Shown here one piece after another: positions 27,246-36,233 of a stretch of DNA of 64,000 nucleotides. Made by a program: the position numbers and the translations under genes. The stretch covers positions 3,658,001 to 3,722,000 of the forward strand of contig NZ_CP081848.1 in assembly GCF_018982885.2 (NCBI RefSeq), given 5' to 3'. Each line of letters begins with the position of its first letter. Position 1 is the first letter of the stretch. The DNA comes from Polymorphobacter megasporae. Its GTDB lineage: Bacteria; Pseudomonadota; Alphaproteobacteria; Sphingomonadales; Sphingomonadaceae. The notes under the pieces were generated by a model. That model was not told the DNA's origin, ran no database searches, and worked only from the letters and a program-made list of their open reading frames with translations.

Positions 27246-27280
27246 TCTCCCCCGCGCGGCGGACCGTTGCGCGGGGGAGA
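27246..27280. terminator. Hairpin between clpA and a convergent gene
   Basis: TCTCCCCCGCGC and GCGCGGGGGAGA form a perfect 12-bp stem with an 11-base loop, starting 8 bp after the clpA stop. It can serve both convergent genes. No T-run is seen. Confidence 0.6.
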
Positions 27281-27289
27281 TCGGAGCCG

Positions 27290-28102
27290 CTAAGCCGCGA
27301 CGATCGCGGCTCCCCGGTTGCGTCGCGCCATTGCGCCGACTAGGCCAAATCCGGCCAGCAACATCGCCCAGACCGCCGGTTCCGGGACGGCGGCGAAGCT
27401 GATGTTGGTGACGTCGAAGCTCGCAGTCGCCGTCTTCAGCGAGCACGTCAGGAAGCACGTCTGCCGGTAAAAGGCGAAGCTTCCCGTCCCGATCGCGGTG
27501 CCGTGGGTAAAGCCGTGATGCGGTGTAGGGAGCGCCCCGGGCAGGATCGTGTCGGTCGAGAAGAACCCCGGCGGCAGTGCGGCGGTGAAGGCAAAGCTGC
27601 TGCTGCGGTAATCGCTGTAGACGTTGCCCGAATACGTCAGGTTGGTGAAGCTGCCGGTGAGCCCGTCGGGAGCGCCGTCGATTACGCCGAGCATTGCGGT
27701 AGCGGCGTTGATGAATGTGCCCGGGACGATATCGATGAAGTCGTGAGGGATTCCGCCGACGGCGACGACCGGCGACAGCGCATAGGCCCAATCGCCGTTC
27801 GGGTCGTCGAAAACCCCGCCCGTTGGGACAGGCAAAACGGGGCTATTGGTATCGTAGAGCAAGCGAAATACGACCGATTTGCCGCCGAGCGCGCCCGACG
27901 TGCCGAAGAAATTTCCGGGACCGAACGACTCGACGTAGACATTGTTGATTACCTGCGCGCCGAGGAAGTCGGTGCCGCTGTCGTCACCTGCGGTGATATT
28001 GCCGGTGACAGTAAGCTGGACGATGCGCGCCGCGACTGGAACGGCCAGCGCGACGGTGATCGACAATGCCGTGCCGAACGCGACAAGAAGACGAAGTATC
28101 AT
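27290..28102 (-). CDS. Secreted protein with PEPxxWA-CTERM sorting signal
   Basis: 270 residues. An N-terminal signal peptide (MILRLLVAFGTALSITVALA, cleavage near VAA) is followed by a Gly/Asn/Thr-rich extracellular region of unknown fold. The C-terminal tripartite sorting signal is PEPAVWAM, a hydrophobic helix (LLAGFGLVGAM) and ARRNR. Such signals are processed by exosortase-type systems, and the PEPxxWA variant is common in sphingomonads. The ATG at 28102 follows CGGGGGAC. No exosortase gene is in the window. The function is unknown; surface or biofilm roles are usual for the class. Confidence 0.85.
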   Translation of the reverse strand: MILRLLVAFGTALSITVALAVPVAARIVQLTVTGNITAGDDSGTDFLGAQVINNVYVESFGPGNFFGTSGALGGKSVVFRLLYDTNSPVLPVPTGGVFDDPNGDWAYALSPVVAVGGIPHDFIDIVPGTFINAATAMLGVIDGAPDGLTGSFTNLTYSGNVYSDYRSSSFAFTAALPPGFFSTDTILPGALPTPHHGFTHGTAIGTGSFAFYRQTCFLTCSLKTATASFDVTNISFAAVPEPAVWAMLLAGFGLVGAMARRNRGAAIVAA

Positions 28103-28227
28103 GGTAGTCCCCCGCGGCAACAAGGGTGTCACCTGCGATCCGGGCGTTAGAACTTCGGGCCCCTTGCAATAAGATGCAGCACCGCGCGCACCGGCAAGCA
28201 ACTCGCGTGCAACTTTGTGCATCGCAG

Positions 28228-28275
28228 TGCGAGACCTTGTGCGAAGCCAGTTGCGAGCATCCGTTGCATCTGCGA
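28228..28275. repeat. Direct repeats of TGCGA at 12-bp spacing upstream of an HTH gene
   Basis: TGCGA occurs at 28228, 28240, 28252 and 28271. The first three are spaced exactly 12 bp (GTGCGAGACCTT, GTGCGAAGCCAG, TTGCGAGCATCC). The last ends 10 bases before the ATG of the HTH protein at 28286. The array could be an autoregulatory operator. The protein-DNA link is inference. Confidence 0.45.
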
Positions 28276-28285
28276 AACGAGGCAA

Positions 28286-29194
28286 ATGGCGACGGTGTTC
28301 TCGGATGGACTTGAACTGGTGCTCAAGGCGTTGTCGATCAGTCGCGGCCAATTTGCTGCGGACGTCGGCGTCGACAAGTCGCTGGTCAGCCGCTGGTGTT
28401 CGGGAAGCGTCACGCCGTCGGCGCTCAACCTCGCACGACTGACCACGCGCATCGCCGAACGTCACCCGGGCTTCACGCTCCACGACTGGGATGCCGGGGT
28501 CGACGGGCTGGCCGCCAAGTTCGGCGTCGTCGCGGCAACGGCGGCATCGTCTGCGCGCGGTTTCGCCGACTGGGTGCCGCTGCCGATGCTCGCGGAGTCG
28601 GCGGCGGCGATCCGGGCACACGGCGCGAGCTACGAGGGCTTTTGGCGGACGACCCGCCCCTCGTCCGAAGCCCCCGGCCAGTTCATCCACGATCACATCG
28701 TCCTGCGCTGCTCCGACGACGGGCGGATGAGTTTCCGCCTCGGGGTGATGGACATCCGCTACGTCGGGTGGGCGATGCCGCTGCAGAATAAATTGTTCGG
28801 CGTCGCAACCGACGTCACCACCGGCACTTTCGTCTTCAGCATCTTCAACGGTGTCGTCCGTCGGCGCGCGGAGGTCGTCGACGGGCTGATCATGACGTGC
28901 ATGCGTGACGCGAGCGGCACTCCGATCGCGAGCAAGTGCCTTCTCGAGCGGGTCGGCGACCTGACTGGCGACGTCGCCGGCGACGATGCCCAGCTCGACG
29001 TGCTCGCTGCCGCCTATCCGTTGATCCCGGCAGCCGCGATTCCCGGATATTTGCGCAACCACTTGTGGGACGATGTCGGGCCGACGGCGCTGGCGGCGGG
29101 TGGCGACACGATCCTGATGATGTCGCTCGCGCGGTCGATGTCGCGCGGCGCGGCGTACGAGCATCGCGGGACGATCGCCGTCGAAATCCCGTGA
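28286..29194 (+). CDS. Helix-turn-helix protein with uncharacterised C-terminal domain
   Basis: 302 residues. Residues 3-58 form an XRE-like HTH (LVLKALSISRGQFAADVGVD, then KSLVSRWCSGSVTPSALNLARLT). The remaining ~240 residues have no domain I recognise. They contain an aromatic segment (SYEGFWRTTRPSSEAPGQFI) and end in LMMSLARSMSRGAAYEHRG, which could be a sensor or ligand-binding region. The ATG at 28286 follows CGAGGC and gives the HTH its natural N-terminus. A cluster of TGCGA repeats lies immediately upstream. The gene is divergent from the PEP-CTERM gene and 168 bp ahead of pstS. I infer a transcription regulator and cannot name the target. Confidence 0.7.
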   Translation: MATVFSDGLELVLKALSISRGQFAADVGVDKSLVSRWCSGSVTPSALNLARLTTRIAERHPGFTLHDWDAGVDGLAAKFGVVAATAASSARGFADWVPLPMLAESAAAIRAHGASYEGFWRTTRPSSEAPGQFIHDHIVLRCSDDGRMSFRLGVMDIRYVGWAMPLQNKLFGVATDVTTGTFVFSIFNGVVRRRAEVVDGLIMTCMRDASGTPIASKCLLERVGDLTGDVAGDDAQLDVLAAAYPLIPAAAIPGYLRNHLWDDVGPTALAAGGDTILMMSLARSMSRGAAYEHRGTIAVEIP

Positions 29195-29285
29195 TCGCGC
29201 GCGGATGAGATCGGCAGACCGGCGATGGGCGGTTGCGAGCCTGCCCCGCCGTAATCGGCGCGCAATACATCATTCCTGAACCGTT

Positions 29286-29307
29286 ATGTCACCGAACCGT
29301 CATCTAT
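29286..29307 (+). promoter_or_regulatory. Pho box upstream of pstS
   Basis: ATGTCAC-CGAA-CCGTCAT matches the PhoB consensus CTGTCAT-N4-CTGTCAT at 11 of 14 core positions, with exact 11-bp unit spacing. It lies 56 bp before the pstS start. PhoB-P binding here would induce the pst genes under phosphate limitation. Confidence 0.7.
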
Positions 29308-29362
29308 TGCTGCCAGATGGTAACCGAGCCACTGCTGGTTCAGGAAATTTTGAGGGTTTCGC

Positions 29363-30385
29363 ATGACCGCCCGATTCACGCGCGCCGCGCTTCTGCTTGC
29401 CAGCGCCGTCATCAGCACCACCGCATTCGCCGCCGACATCACCGGCGCGGGCGGCACTTTTCCCGCTCCGCTGTATGCCAAGTGGGGCTCGGCGTATAAG
29501 GCCGCCACCGGCAACGCACTCAACTACCAGGCGATCGGTTCGGGCGGCGGGCAGACGCAGATCAAGGCGCGCACGGTCGATTTCGGCGCTTCGGACGACC
29601 CGATGAAGGCCGAGGACATCAGCTCGAACGGGCTGGTCCAGTTTCCCGCGGTGATCGGTTCGGCGGTGATGATCGTCAACCTCCCCGGCGTCGCCAGCGG
29701 CCAGCTCAAGCTGACACCCGACGTCATCGGCGCGATCTACGAAGGCAAGATCACTAAGTGGAACGACCCCGCGATCGTCGCGCTCAACAAGGGCGTGACG
29801 CTGCGCCCGATGCCGATCACGCCGGTCTATCGCTCCGACTCGAGCGGCACGACCGCGATCTTCTCGAACTACATGACCAAGGCCGCCAAGGGCTGGTCGC
29901 TCGGCGCGGGCAAGACCCTCAGCTGGCCCGCCGGTTCGGGCGGCAAGGGCAATGACGGCGTTGCCGGCACGGTCAAGAACACCGTCGGCGGCGTCGGCTA
30001 TGTCGAATATAACTACGCCTTCGCCAACAAGCTGACGATGACCAAGCTGTCGAACGCCGCCGGCAAGTTCATCGACCCGACCCCGGCGTCGTTCACCGCC
30101 GCCGCGAGCCAAGCCGACTGGGCGCACGCGCCGAACGGCGTCGCCAACATGCTCGCCCTGCCCGGTGCGAACACGTGGCCGATCGTCAGCGCGACGTACA
30201 TCCTCGTCCCCGCCAAGCCGACCGACCCGAAGAAGACGAGCGCCGCGCTCGCCTTCTTCGACTGGAGCTTCAAGAACGGCGCGAAGACCGCCGTCGAGCT
30301 CGGCTACGTGCCGCTGCCGCCGGTCGCGCTTCAGGAAGTTCGCGCCGCCTGGAAGGGCGTCGCCGGCGCGTCGCTGCCCAAGTAA
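29363..30385 (+). CDS. pstS: Phosphate ABC transporter, periplasmic substrate-binding protein
   Basis: 340 residues. A signal peptide (cleavage after TTAFA at about 23) is followed by DITGAGGTFPAPLYAKW, the canonical PstS start. The phosphate site segments are GSGGGQTQI, DFGASDDPM and RSDSSGTTAIF. It captures inorganic phosphate in the periplasm and passes it to PstCA. It is first in the pstSCAB cluster, behind a Pho box. Confidence 0.97.
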   Translation: MTARFTRAALLLASAVISTTAFAADITGAGGTFPAPLYAKWGSAYKAATGNALNYQAIGSGGGQTQIKARTVDFGASDDPMKAEDISSNGLVQFPAVIGSAVMIVNLPGVASGQLKLTPDVIGAIYEGKITKWNDPAIVALNKGVTLRPMPITPVYRSDSSGTTAIFSNYMTKAAKGWSLGAGKTLSWPAGSGGKGNDGVAGTVKNTVGGVGYVEYNYAFANKLTMTKLSNAAGKFIDPTPASFTAAASQADWAHAPNGVANMLALPGANTWPIVSATYILVPAKPTDPKKTSAALAFFDWSFKNGAKTAVELGYVPLPPVALQEVRAAWKGVAGASLPK

Positions 30386-30437
30386 ACCCGTCTGGCTGAT
30401 CGGGGTGCGGCCACGGCCGCACCCCCCTGGAGTATCG

Positions 30438-31415
30438 ATGCCCGACGCTGTGGCCACCAGTCAGACGACCAGCCGCGACCCCGTAGTCGCGCGCCTGCCG
30501 ATGTCGCGCGTTCCCGAACGCCTGTTCTCCGTGACGGTGATCGGCAGCGGGATGATCGTCCTGCTGCTGCTTGGCGCAATCATCCTCATGCTCGCGACCG
30601 GCGCGTGGCCCGCGCTCAAGGCGTTCGGCATCGGTTTCTTCTGGTCGCCGGTGTGGGATTCGGTGAACGAGAAGTTCGGCGCCGGGGTGATGATCTACGG
30701 CACCCTCGTCAGTTCGATCCTCGCGCTCGTGATCGCCGTTCCGCTGTCGACCGGGGTCGCATATTTCCTGACCGAAATCCTTCCGGTTCCGCTCCGCCGC
30801 GCGATCGGTGTCGCCATCCAGCTGCTCGCGGCGATCCCGTCGATCATCTACGGCATGTGGGGGTTCTTCATCCTCGCGCCGTGGCTCGCGGCGCACTTCG
30901 TCCTCGATGTCGCCGACCTCGCTGCGCCGGTGCCCGGCCTCAACAAGGTCCTCGATTACGGCGGCGGCAACAGCATCTTCACCGCAGGGCTCGTGCTCGC
31001 GATCATGATCCTGCCGCTGATCACCGCGATGTTCGTCGAAATCCTCGGCGCGACCCCGGTGGTCCTCAAGGAATCGGCATACGGCCTCGGCTGCACGCGC
31101 TTCGAGGTCGTCCGCAGTGTCGCCGTCCCTTACGGCCGCCGCGCGATGATCGGCGCGATCATGCTCGGCCTCGGTCGCGCGCTCGGCGAGACGATGGCGG
31201 TGACCTTCGTCATCGGCAACGCGACGCGGCTGTCACCTAACCTGTTCGCGCAGGGGTCGACGATCGCCAGCACGATCGCCAATGAATTCAACGAGGCGGG
31301 AGCCGGGACGATGAAGCTCGCCGCACTGCTTGGACTGGGGCTGACCTTGTTCATCATCTCGTTCATCGTGCTCGCGGCGTCGCGCGCGCTCGTCGCCCCG
31401 CGGGCGGTGAGCTGA
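30438..31415 (+). CDS. pstC: Phosphate ABC transporter permease PstC
   Basis: 325 residues with about six transmembrane helices. The binding-protein-dependent transport signature includes ESAYGLGCTRFEVVRSVAVP and GRALGETMAVTFVIGN. It pairs with PstA to form the channel. The ATG at 30438 is 52 bp after pstS and preceded by TGGAG. Its stop overlaps the pstA start by one base (TGATG), indicating coupling. Confidence 0.96.
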   Translation: MPDAVATSQTTSRDPVVARLPMSRVPERLFSVTVIGSGMIVLLLLGAIILMLATGAWPALKAFGIGFFWSPVWDSVNEKFGAGVMIYGTLVSSILALVIAVPLSTGVAYFLTEILPVPLRRAIGVAIQLLAAIPSIIYGMWGFFILAPWLAAHFVLDVADLAAPVPGLNKVLDYGGGNSIFTAGLVLAIMILPLITAMFVEILGATPVVLKESAYGLGCTRFEVVRSVAVPYGRRAMIGAIMLGLGRALGETMAVTFVIGNATRLSPNLFAQGSTIASTIANEFNEAGAGTMKLAALLGLGLTLFIISFIVLAASRALVAPRAVS

Positions 31416-32251
31416 TGAGCGCGCGGACATCGGTACGCAAGGCGACCAACGTCGTCATTGCCTCGCTGGCGACGGGGGCGGCGTTGCTGTCGCTCGCAAT
31501 TCTCGCGTCGATCCTGTGGACACTGATCGCGCGCGGCGCGCCGGCGCTCCGCTTCAGCACGCTAACGACATCGATGGCCCCGACCGGCGAAAACGGCGGC
31601 CTCGCCAACGCGATCATCGGCAGCCTGATACAGGTCGGCATCGGCATGCTGATCGCGACACCGATCGGCGTTCTGGCCGGCACCTATCTGTCCGAATATG
31701 CCAAGGGCTCGAAGCTCGGCGACGTCACGCGCTTCGTCAGCGACATCCTGCTGTCGGCCCCCTCGATCCTGATCGGCCTGTTCGTCTACGTTCTCCTCGT
31801 CGCGACGACGAAGACCTATTCGGGGTTCGCCGGCGGCGTCGCGCTTGCCGTTATCGCGATCCCGATCATCATCCGCACGACCGAGGACATGCTGTCGCTC
31901 GTCCCGGTCGCACTACGCGAAGCCGCGGCGGCACTTGGCGCGCCGAAGTGGAAGGTCGTGACACAGATCGCTTGGCGCGCGGCGGGATCGGGGATGCTGA
32001 CCGGCATCCTGCTCGCGCTCGCACGCTCGGCGGGCGAGACCGCGCCGCTGCTGTTCACGTCGCTCGGCAACCTCAACTGGTCGACTTCGCTCGGCAAGCC
32101 GATGGCGAGCCTGCCGGTCGCGATCTATCAATTCGCGTCGAGCCCGTATGAGGACCTCGTCCAGCTTGCCTGGGCCGGGGCGCTGTTGATCACGCTCGGC
32201 GTGCTGGCGATCAACATCATCGCACAATTGACCGTCGGCCGCCGGCGCTAG
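31415..32251 (+). CDS. pstA: Phosphate ABC transporter permease PstA
   Basis: 278 residues with six predicted membrane helices. The EAA loop is REAAAALGAPKWKVVTQIAW, followed by LARSAGETAPLLFTSLG, which is highly characteristic of PstA. It forms the inner-membrane phosphate channel with PstC. It overlaps pstC by one base and is followed 9 bp later by pstB. Confidence 0.96.
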   Translation: MSARTSVRKATNVVIASLATGAALLSLAILASILWTLIARGAPALRFSTLTTSMAPTGENGGLANAIIGSLIQVGIGMLIATPIGVLAGTYLSEYAKGSKLGDVTRFVSDILLSAPSILIGLFVYVLLVATTKTYSGFAGGVALAVIAIPIIIRTTEDMLSLVPVALREAAAALGAPKWKVVTQIAWRAAGSGMLTGILLALARSAGETAPLLFTSLGNLNWSTSLGKPMASLPVAIYQFASSPYEDLVQLAWAGALLITLGVLAINIIAQLTVGRRR

Positions 32252-32260
32252 GAGAATATC

Positions 32261-33082
32261 ATGGCCGAGACGCCCGAAATGTCGAGCCTCGCCGGGGCAG
32301 TCGGCCGCCATGACACCCTTGCGGGGACGGCGCCGTTCATCAAGACGCGCAATCTCGACTTCTATTACGGCGACAACCACGCGCTGAAGTCGGTCAATCT
32401 CGACTTTCCGGAAAAGCGCGTCACCGCATTGATCGGCCCGTCGGGGTGCGGGAAGTCGACGCTGCTCCGCGTGATCAACCGGATGTACAGCCTTTACCCC
32501 GGCCAACGCGCAACCGGCGAAGTGCTGATGCAGGGCGAAAACCTGATCGACGCCAAGGTCGATCCGACCGACCTGCGTGCGCGGATCGGCATGGTCTTCC
32601 AGAAGCCGACGCCCTTTCCGATGACGATCTACGAGAACATCGCGTTCGGCGTCCGCCTCCACGAGCGGCTCGGCAAGAGCGCGATGGACGAGCGCGTCGA
32701 GTGGAGCCTCAAGAAAGCGGCGATCTGGGACGAGGCCAAGGACCGGTTGCACACCTCGGCGCTCGGCATGTCGGGCGGGCAGCAGCAGCGGTTGTGCATC
32801 GCCCGGACGATCGCGGTGAAGCCCGAAGTGCTGCTGTTCGACGAGCCGACCTCGGCGCTCGATCCGATCTCGACCGCCAAGGTCGAGGAGCTGATCGCGG
32901 AGCTCCGCGCCGATTTCACCATCGTCATCGTCACCCATTCGATGCAGCAGGCGGCGCGATGCTCGGACCAGACCGCGTTCATGTATATCGGCGAGGTCGT
33001 CGAGGTCGGATCGACCGCCGATATCTTCACCAAGCCGCGCGAGCAGCGCACCCGCGAATATGTCACCGGGCGCTTTGGCTGA
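32261..33082 (+). CDS. pstB: Phosphate ABC transporter ATP-binding protein
   Basis: 273 residues. The Walker A motif is [12 protein letters not shown], the signature [15 protein letters not shown] and the Walker [13 protein letters not shown], with the H-loop His in [13 protein letters not shown]. All match PstB closely, including the [17 protein letters not shown] start. It energises phosphate uptake. phoU and phoB, often next in alphaproteobacteria, are not found here; an unrelated GST gene follows. Confidence 0.97.
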   Translation: MAETPEMSSLAGAVGRHDTLAGTAPFIKTRNLDFYYGDNHALKSVNLDFPEKRVTALIGPSGCGKSTLLRVINRMYSLYPGQRATGEVLMQGENLIDAKVDPTDLRARIGMVFQKPTPFPMTIYENIAFGVRLHERLGKSAMDERVEWSLKKAAIWDEAKDRLHTSALGMSGGQQQRLCIARTIAVKPEVLLFDEPTSALDPISTAKVEELIAELRADFTIVIVTHSMQQAARCSDQTAFMYIGEVVEVGSTADIFTKPREQRTREYVTGRFG

Positions 33083-33153
33083 CGCCGTATCGGCGATAGG
33101 TGATCGCACGCATCGGCGATAAGCTGCGCCGAACCCAGGGGGGGATTGCGACC

Positions 33154-33783
33154 ATGACCGAACTCGTCTTCTACACCAACCCGCGGTCGCGCGGACGGAT
33201 GGTGCGGTGGATGCTCGAGGAGGTCGGGGCCCCGTATCGGACCGAGATCCTCGACTATGCGACGTCGATGAAGGCCGATGCCTTCCGGAAGCTCAATCCG
33301 ATGTTGAAGGTCCCCGTGATCACGCACGGCGACGTCGTCGTCAGCGAAGTCGCCGCGATCTGCGCCTATCTTGCCGACGCCTTTCCCGAAGCCGGGCTCG
33401 CCCCCGCGCCGAGCGATCGCGGCGCCTATTACCGCTGGCTGTTCTTTGCCGCCGGCTGTGTCGAACCGGCGATGACCAACGCATCGCTCGGCTTCGTGCC
33501 GCCGCCCGAACGGCGCGCGATGGTCGGCTATGCGAGCACCCCCGAAACGCTCGATGCGCTCGAAACCGCGGTCGACGGGCGCGAATTTATCGCCGGCGAC
33601 CGGTTTTCCGCCACCGACCTCTACGTCACCTCGCAGATCGGCTTCGGGCTCGCCTTTGGCATGATCACGGATCGGCCGACGCTCGCGACTTATGCGGCCC
33701 GGCATCGCGACCGCCCCGCTGCGATCCGCGCGCGCGAGATCGACGACGCGTTGCTCCCGCAGGAGATGCGCGGCAAGATGTAG
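33154..33783 (+). CDS. Glutathione S-transferase family protein
   Basis: 209 residues. The thioredoxin-like N-domain (LVFYTNPRSRGRMVRWMLEEV) shows the active-site Ser/Arg region. NPMLKVPVITHGDVVVSEVAAI holds the cis-Pro and the glutathione-binding Glu/Ser. A helical C-domain ends with ATDLYVTSQIG. It is a cytosolic GST of unknown substrate. The ATG at 33154 is the first codon of the fold. It follows pstB by 71 bp and is probably separate from the pst operon. Confidence 0.9.
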   Translation: MTELVFYTNPRSRGRMVRWMLEEVGAPYRTEILDYATSMKADAFRKLNPMLKVPVITHGDVVVSEVAAICAYLADAFPEAGLAPAPSDRGAYYRWLFFAAGCVEPAMTNASLGFVPPPERRAMVGYASTPETLDALETAVDGREFIAGDRFSATDLYVTSQIGFGLAFGMITDRPTLATYAARHRDRPAAIRAREIDDALLPQEMRGKM

Positions 33784-33836
33784 CCACTGCTCGTTGATGC
33801 TATGCAACTCGAGACCGTCCGCGACAGGAAAATCCG

Positions 33837-34721
33837 ATGACCCCGCCGAAAATCACCCAGGCGATGATCGACCTCTACGATCATTTCACCCATGAGGGCC
33901 TCGACCGTCGCGCGCTGATGACGGGGCTGGCGCGGCTCGCGGGCGGGACCGCGGCGGCGGCGGCGATCCTGCCGCTGATCGAGGCCTCCCCCGCCGCCGC
34001 GTCGATCGTCGCCGACGACGACAAGCGCGTCATCGCCAAGACGGTCGAATGGCCCGGCGGCACCGTCCATCGCCTGAGCGGCTATCTCGTCCGCCCGGCA
34101 GTCAGCAACAAGCTCACGCTCGGCGCAGTGATGGTGATCCACGAAAATCGCGGGCTGACCGAGCACATCCGCGACGTCGCGCGACGGCTCGCACTCGAAG
34201 GGTTCATCGTCCTCGCTCCCGACTTTCTCTCGCCCGACGGCGGCACTCCCGCCGACGAGGACAAGGCGCGCGCGATGATCGGCGCACTCGGCCGCGACGC
34301 GACGGTCGCCGATGGCGTCGCGACGCTCGACTATATGGCGAAGATCCGGGGCGCGAACGCCCGGGTCGGGACAGTCGGCTTCTGCTGGGGCGGCGGCATG
34401 GTCAACGCGGTCGCCTGCGCCGCCGGTGCGCGCCTGCGCGCTGCAGTCGCGTATTACGGCCCGCAGCCGCCGGTCGCGCTGGTTCCCGCGATCAAGGCGC
34501 GGATGCTGCTCCATTACGGCGGCCTCGACCAGCGGATCGACGCGGGCATCGCGGCGTACGAAGCCGCGCTCAAGGCGGCGAACGTCAAGTACGAGGTCTT
34601 TGTCTATCCTGACGCCAACCACGCCTTCAACAACGACACCTCCGCCGAGCGCTACAACAAGGCGGCGGCCGATCTGGCGTGGAGTCGGACGACGGCGATG
34701 TTGCACGACTCACTCGGATAG
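33837..34721 (+). CDS. Dienelactone hydrolase family protein (YghX-like, with Tat-like N-terminus)
   Basis: 294 residues. An N-terminal segment (DRRALMTGLARLAGG plus an Ala-rich stretch) resembles the twin-arginine-type leader found in this subfamily. The hydrolase core contains HENRGLTEHIRDVARRLA, the nucleophile motif GFCWGGG (Cys), the Asp region HYGGLDQRID and the His motif PDANHAFNND. That is a Cys-His-Asp triad like dienelactone hydrolase. The substrate of the YghX-like branch is unknown. A thioesterase gene follows after 6 bp, so the two are likely co-transcribed. Confidence 0.87.
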   Translation: MTPPKITQAMIDLYDHFTHEGLDRRALMTGLARLAGGTAAAAAILPLIEASPAAASIVADDDKRVIAKTVEWPGGTVHRLSGYLVRPAVSNKLTLGAVMVIHENRGLTEHIRDVARRLALEGFIVLAPDFLSPDGGTPADEDKARAMIGALGRDATVADGVATLDYMAKIRGANARVGTVGFCWGGGMVNAVACAAGARLRAAVAYYGPQPPVALVPAIKARMLLHYGGLDQRIDAGIAAYEAALKAANVKYEVFVYPDANHAFNNDTSAERYNKAAADLAWSRTTAMLHDSLG

Positions 34722-34727
34722 CTTGCG

Positions 34728-35222
34728 ATGCAGCCGCCAGAACAAGCCGTGACCGACGTCGCTCGCGCGCCGCTGCCTCTCGACGCCGTCCGTGCGATGA
34801 CCGGGCTCGAATTGATGCGCGGGATGATCGACGGGTCGCTCCCCGGGGCACCGATCGGTGGGTTGATGAACATGCGCGGGGTCGAGGCCGGCCCCGGCTT
34901 CATCGTCTTCGAGGGCATGCCCGGCCCCGAGCATTACAATCCGATCGGCAGCGTCCACGGCGGCTATGCGGCGACGCTGCTCGACAGTTGCATGGGCTGC
35001 GCGGTTCATACCATGCTCGGCGCCGGGATCGGCTACACCTCGATCGACATCAACATCACCTTTGTCCGCGCGATCACCCACGCGACCGGACCGGTCACCG
35101 CGCGCGGTGAGGTTATTAACGTCGGGCGGCGCGTCGGGACGGTACGCGGGACGCTAACCGACGCTGCGGGCAAGGTGCTCGCACACGGCACGTCGTCGTG
35201 CCTGATCTTTGAGATAAAGTAG
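34728..35222 (+). CDS. PaaI family hotdog thioesterase
   Basis: 164 residues. NPIGSVHGGYAATLLDSCMGCAV is the typical PaaI/YbgC-like hotdog helix with the conserved HGG and Asp region. SIDINITFVRAITHATGPV and GEVINVGRRVGTVRG complete the fold. It hydrolyses acyl-CoA thioesters, often of aromatic acids. It starts 6 bp after the dienelactone hydrolase gene and ends at a convergent boundary with the BI-1 gene. Confidence 0.88.
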   Translation: MQPPEQAVTDVARAPLPLDAVRAMTGLELMRGMIDGSLPGAPIGGLMNMRGVEAGPGFIVFEGMPGPEHYNPIGSVHGGYAATLLDSCMGCAVHTMLGAGIGYTSIDINITFVRAITHATGPVTARGEVINVGRRVGTVRGTLTDAAGKVLAHGTSSCLIFEIK

Positions 35223-35240
35223 GGCAGAGGGGGTCGCGTC

Positions 35241-35266
35241 TAACTCCCTCCTTGCTCCTGCGGTGG
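35241..35266. repeat. Short remnant of the 150-bp palindromic element
   Basis: TAACTCCCTCCTTGCTCCTG followed by CGGTGGA resembles one end of the elements at 7121 and 14207. Like them it sits between two convergent genes, suggesting a truncated copy. Confidence 0.4.
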
Positions 35267-35277
35267 ACGTGTGACAC

Positions 35278-35311
35278 AAAAAAGGGCCTCGCGGTTTCCC
35301 GCGAGGCCCTT
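35278..35311 (-). terminator. Rho-independent terminator of the BI-1 gene
   Basis: On the minus strand, GGGCCTCGCGG-GAAA-CCGCGAGGCCC is an 11-bp perfect stem with a 4-base loop, followed by TTTTTT. It lies 20 bp after the BI-1 stop codon and is the clearest intrinsic terminator in the window. Confidence 0.92.
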
Positions 35312-35330
35312 CGAGATCGCCACGAACTGC

Positions 35331-36074
35331 CTAGTTGCGGTTGCCGCCCATGAAGCGGAGGAGGAACAGGAACAGGTTGATGAAGTCGAGATAGAGCGTA
35401 AGCGCGCCCATAACGATCGACTTACCGCGGAAGTCGCTGTTGCCGACGACGTCGTACATGTTCTTGATCTTCTGCGTGTCATAGACCGTCAACGCCGCAA
35501 ACAACAGCACGCCGACCGCCGAGATCATCAACGACGCGGTGTTCGACGGGAAGAACGCGTTGAGCAGCATCGCGACGACGAGACCGACGACGCCCATCAT
35601 CAAGAACTTGCCCATCGCGCCAAGGTCGCGCTTGGTCGTGTAGCCGTACAGGCTGAGTGCGGCGAACGATGCCGAGGTGGCGAAGAACGTCACTGCGATC
35701 GAGCTGCCGGTGTAGCGCAGGAAGATCGTCGACAGCGACACGCCCATGATCGCGGCGTAGCCCCAGAACAGCGCCTTGACGCTGAATTCGGACAGGCGGT
35801 TGATGCCGAAGCTCATCGTCAGGACGACGCCGAGCGGAGCGATCATCGCGACCCAGCCGAGCAGCGACGGGCGGCCAGCCTCGTTGAACAGCGAGTAGAC
35901 CAGACCCGACTGCGCGAACAGCAGCGCGACGACGCCGGTGAGCAGGACGCCCGACGCCATGTAATTGTAAACGGACAGCATATACGTGCGCAGCCCGGCG
36001 TCGAACGTCACGCCGTCCGCGACCGGCCCGGTCGCGCGCGGGTAGGCGGCGCGGGGATCGAACTGGTTGGCCAT
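35331..36074 (-). CDS. Bax inhibitor-1/YccA family inner-membrane protein
   Basis: 247 residues with seven hydrophobic helices. The family features are the N-terminal GLRTYMLSVYNYMASGVLLTG and the C-terminal FAALTVYDTQKIKNMYDVV. LYLDFINLFLFLLRFMG ends the protein. Bacterial relatives (YbhL, YccA) are membrane proteins; YccA modulates FtsH and BsYetJ is a pH-dependent calcium leak channel. The ATG at 36074 is favoured because GGAG lies six bases upstream; ATGs at 36077 and 36086 are alternatives. It is divergent from the unknown gene at 36234. Confidence 0.92.
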   Translation of the reverse strand: MANQFDPRAAYPRATGPVADGVTFDAGLRTYMLSVYNYMASGVLLTGVVALLFAQSGLVYSLFNEAGRPSLLGWVAMIAPLGVVLTMSFGINRLSEFSVKALFWGYAAIMGVSLSTIFLRYTGSSIAVTFFATSASFAALSLYGYTTKRDLGAMGKFLMMGVVGLVVAMLLNAFFPSNTASLMISAVGVLLFAALTVYDTQKIKNMYDVVGNSDFRGKSIVMGALTLYLDFINLFLFLLRFMGGNRN

Positions 36075-36233
36075 CATGGTCTCCATTGGATCGGCAATAT
36101 ACCGAACAACACTGATATCGGCGCTTGAGAGCAAGTTTTCAAGCAGGCGGCCGTGCCGCCTCGACCCTATCCCGAAGATGTTAATCGTAACGCTTCCGTG
36201 ATAGATCGCTGCCAAATCCAAGGGGGAAAGTCG

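Noticed and set aside
28286-29194. HTH gene as a phage repressor
   Set aside because: No phage genes nearby, and the long C-terminal domain is unlike phage repressor peptidase domains.
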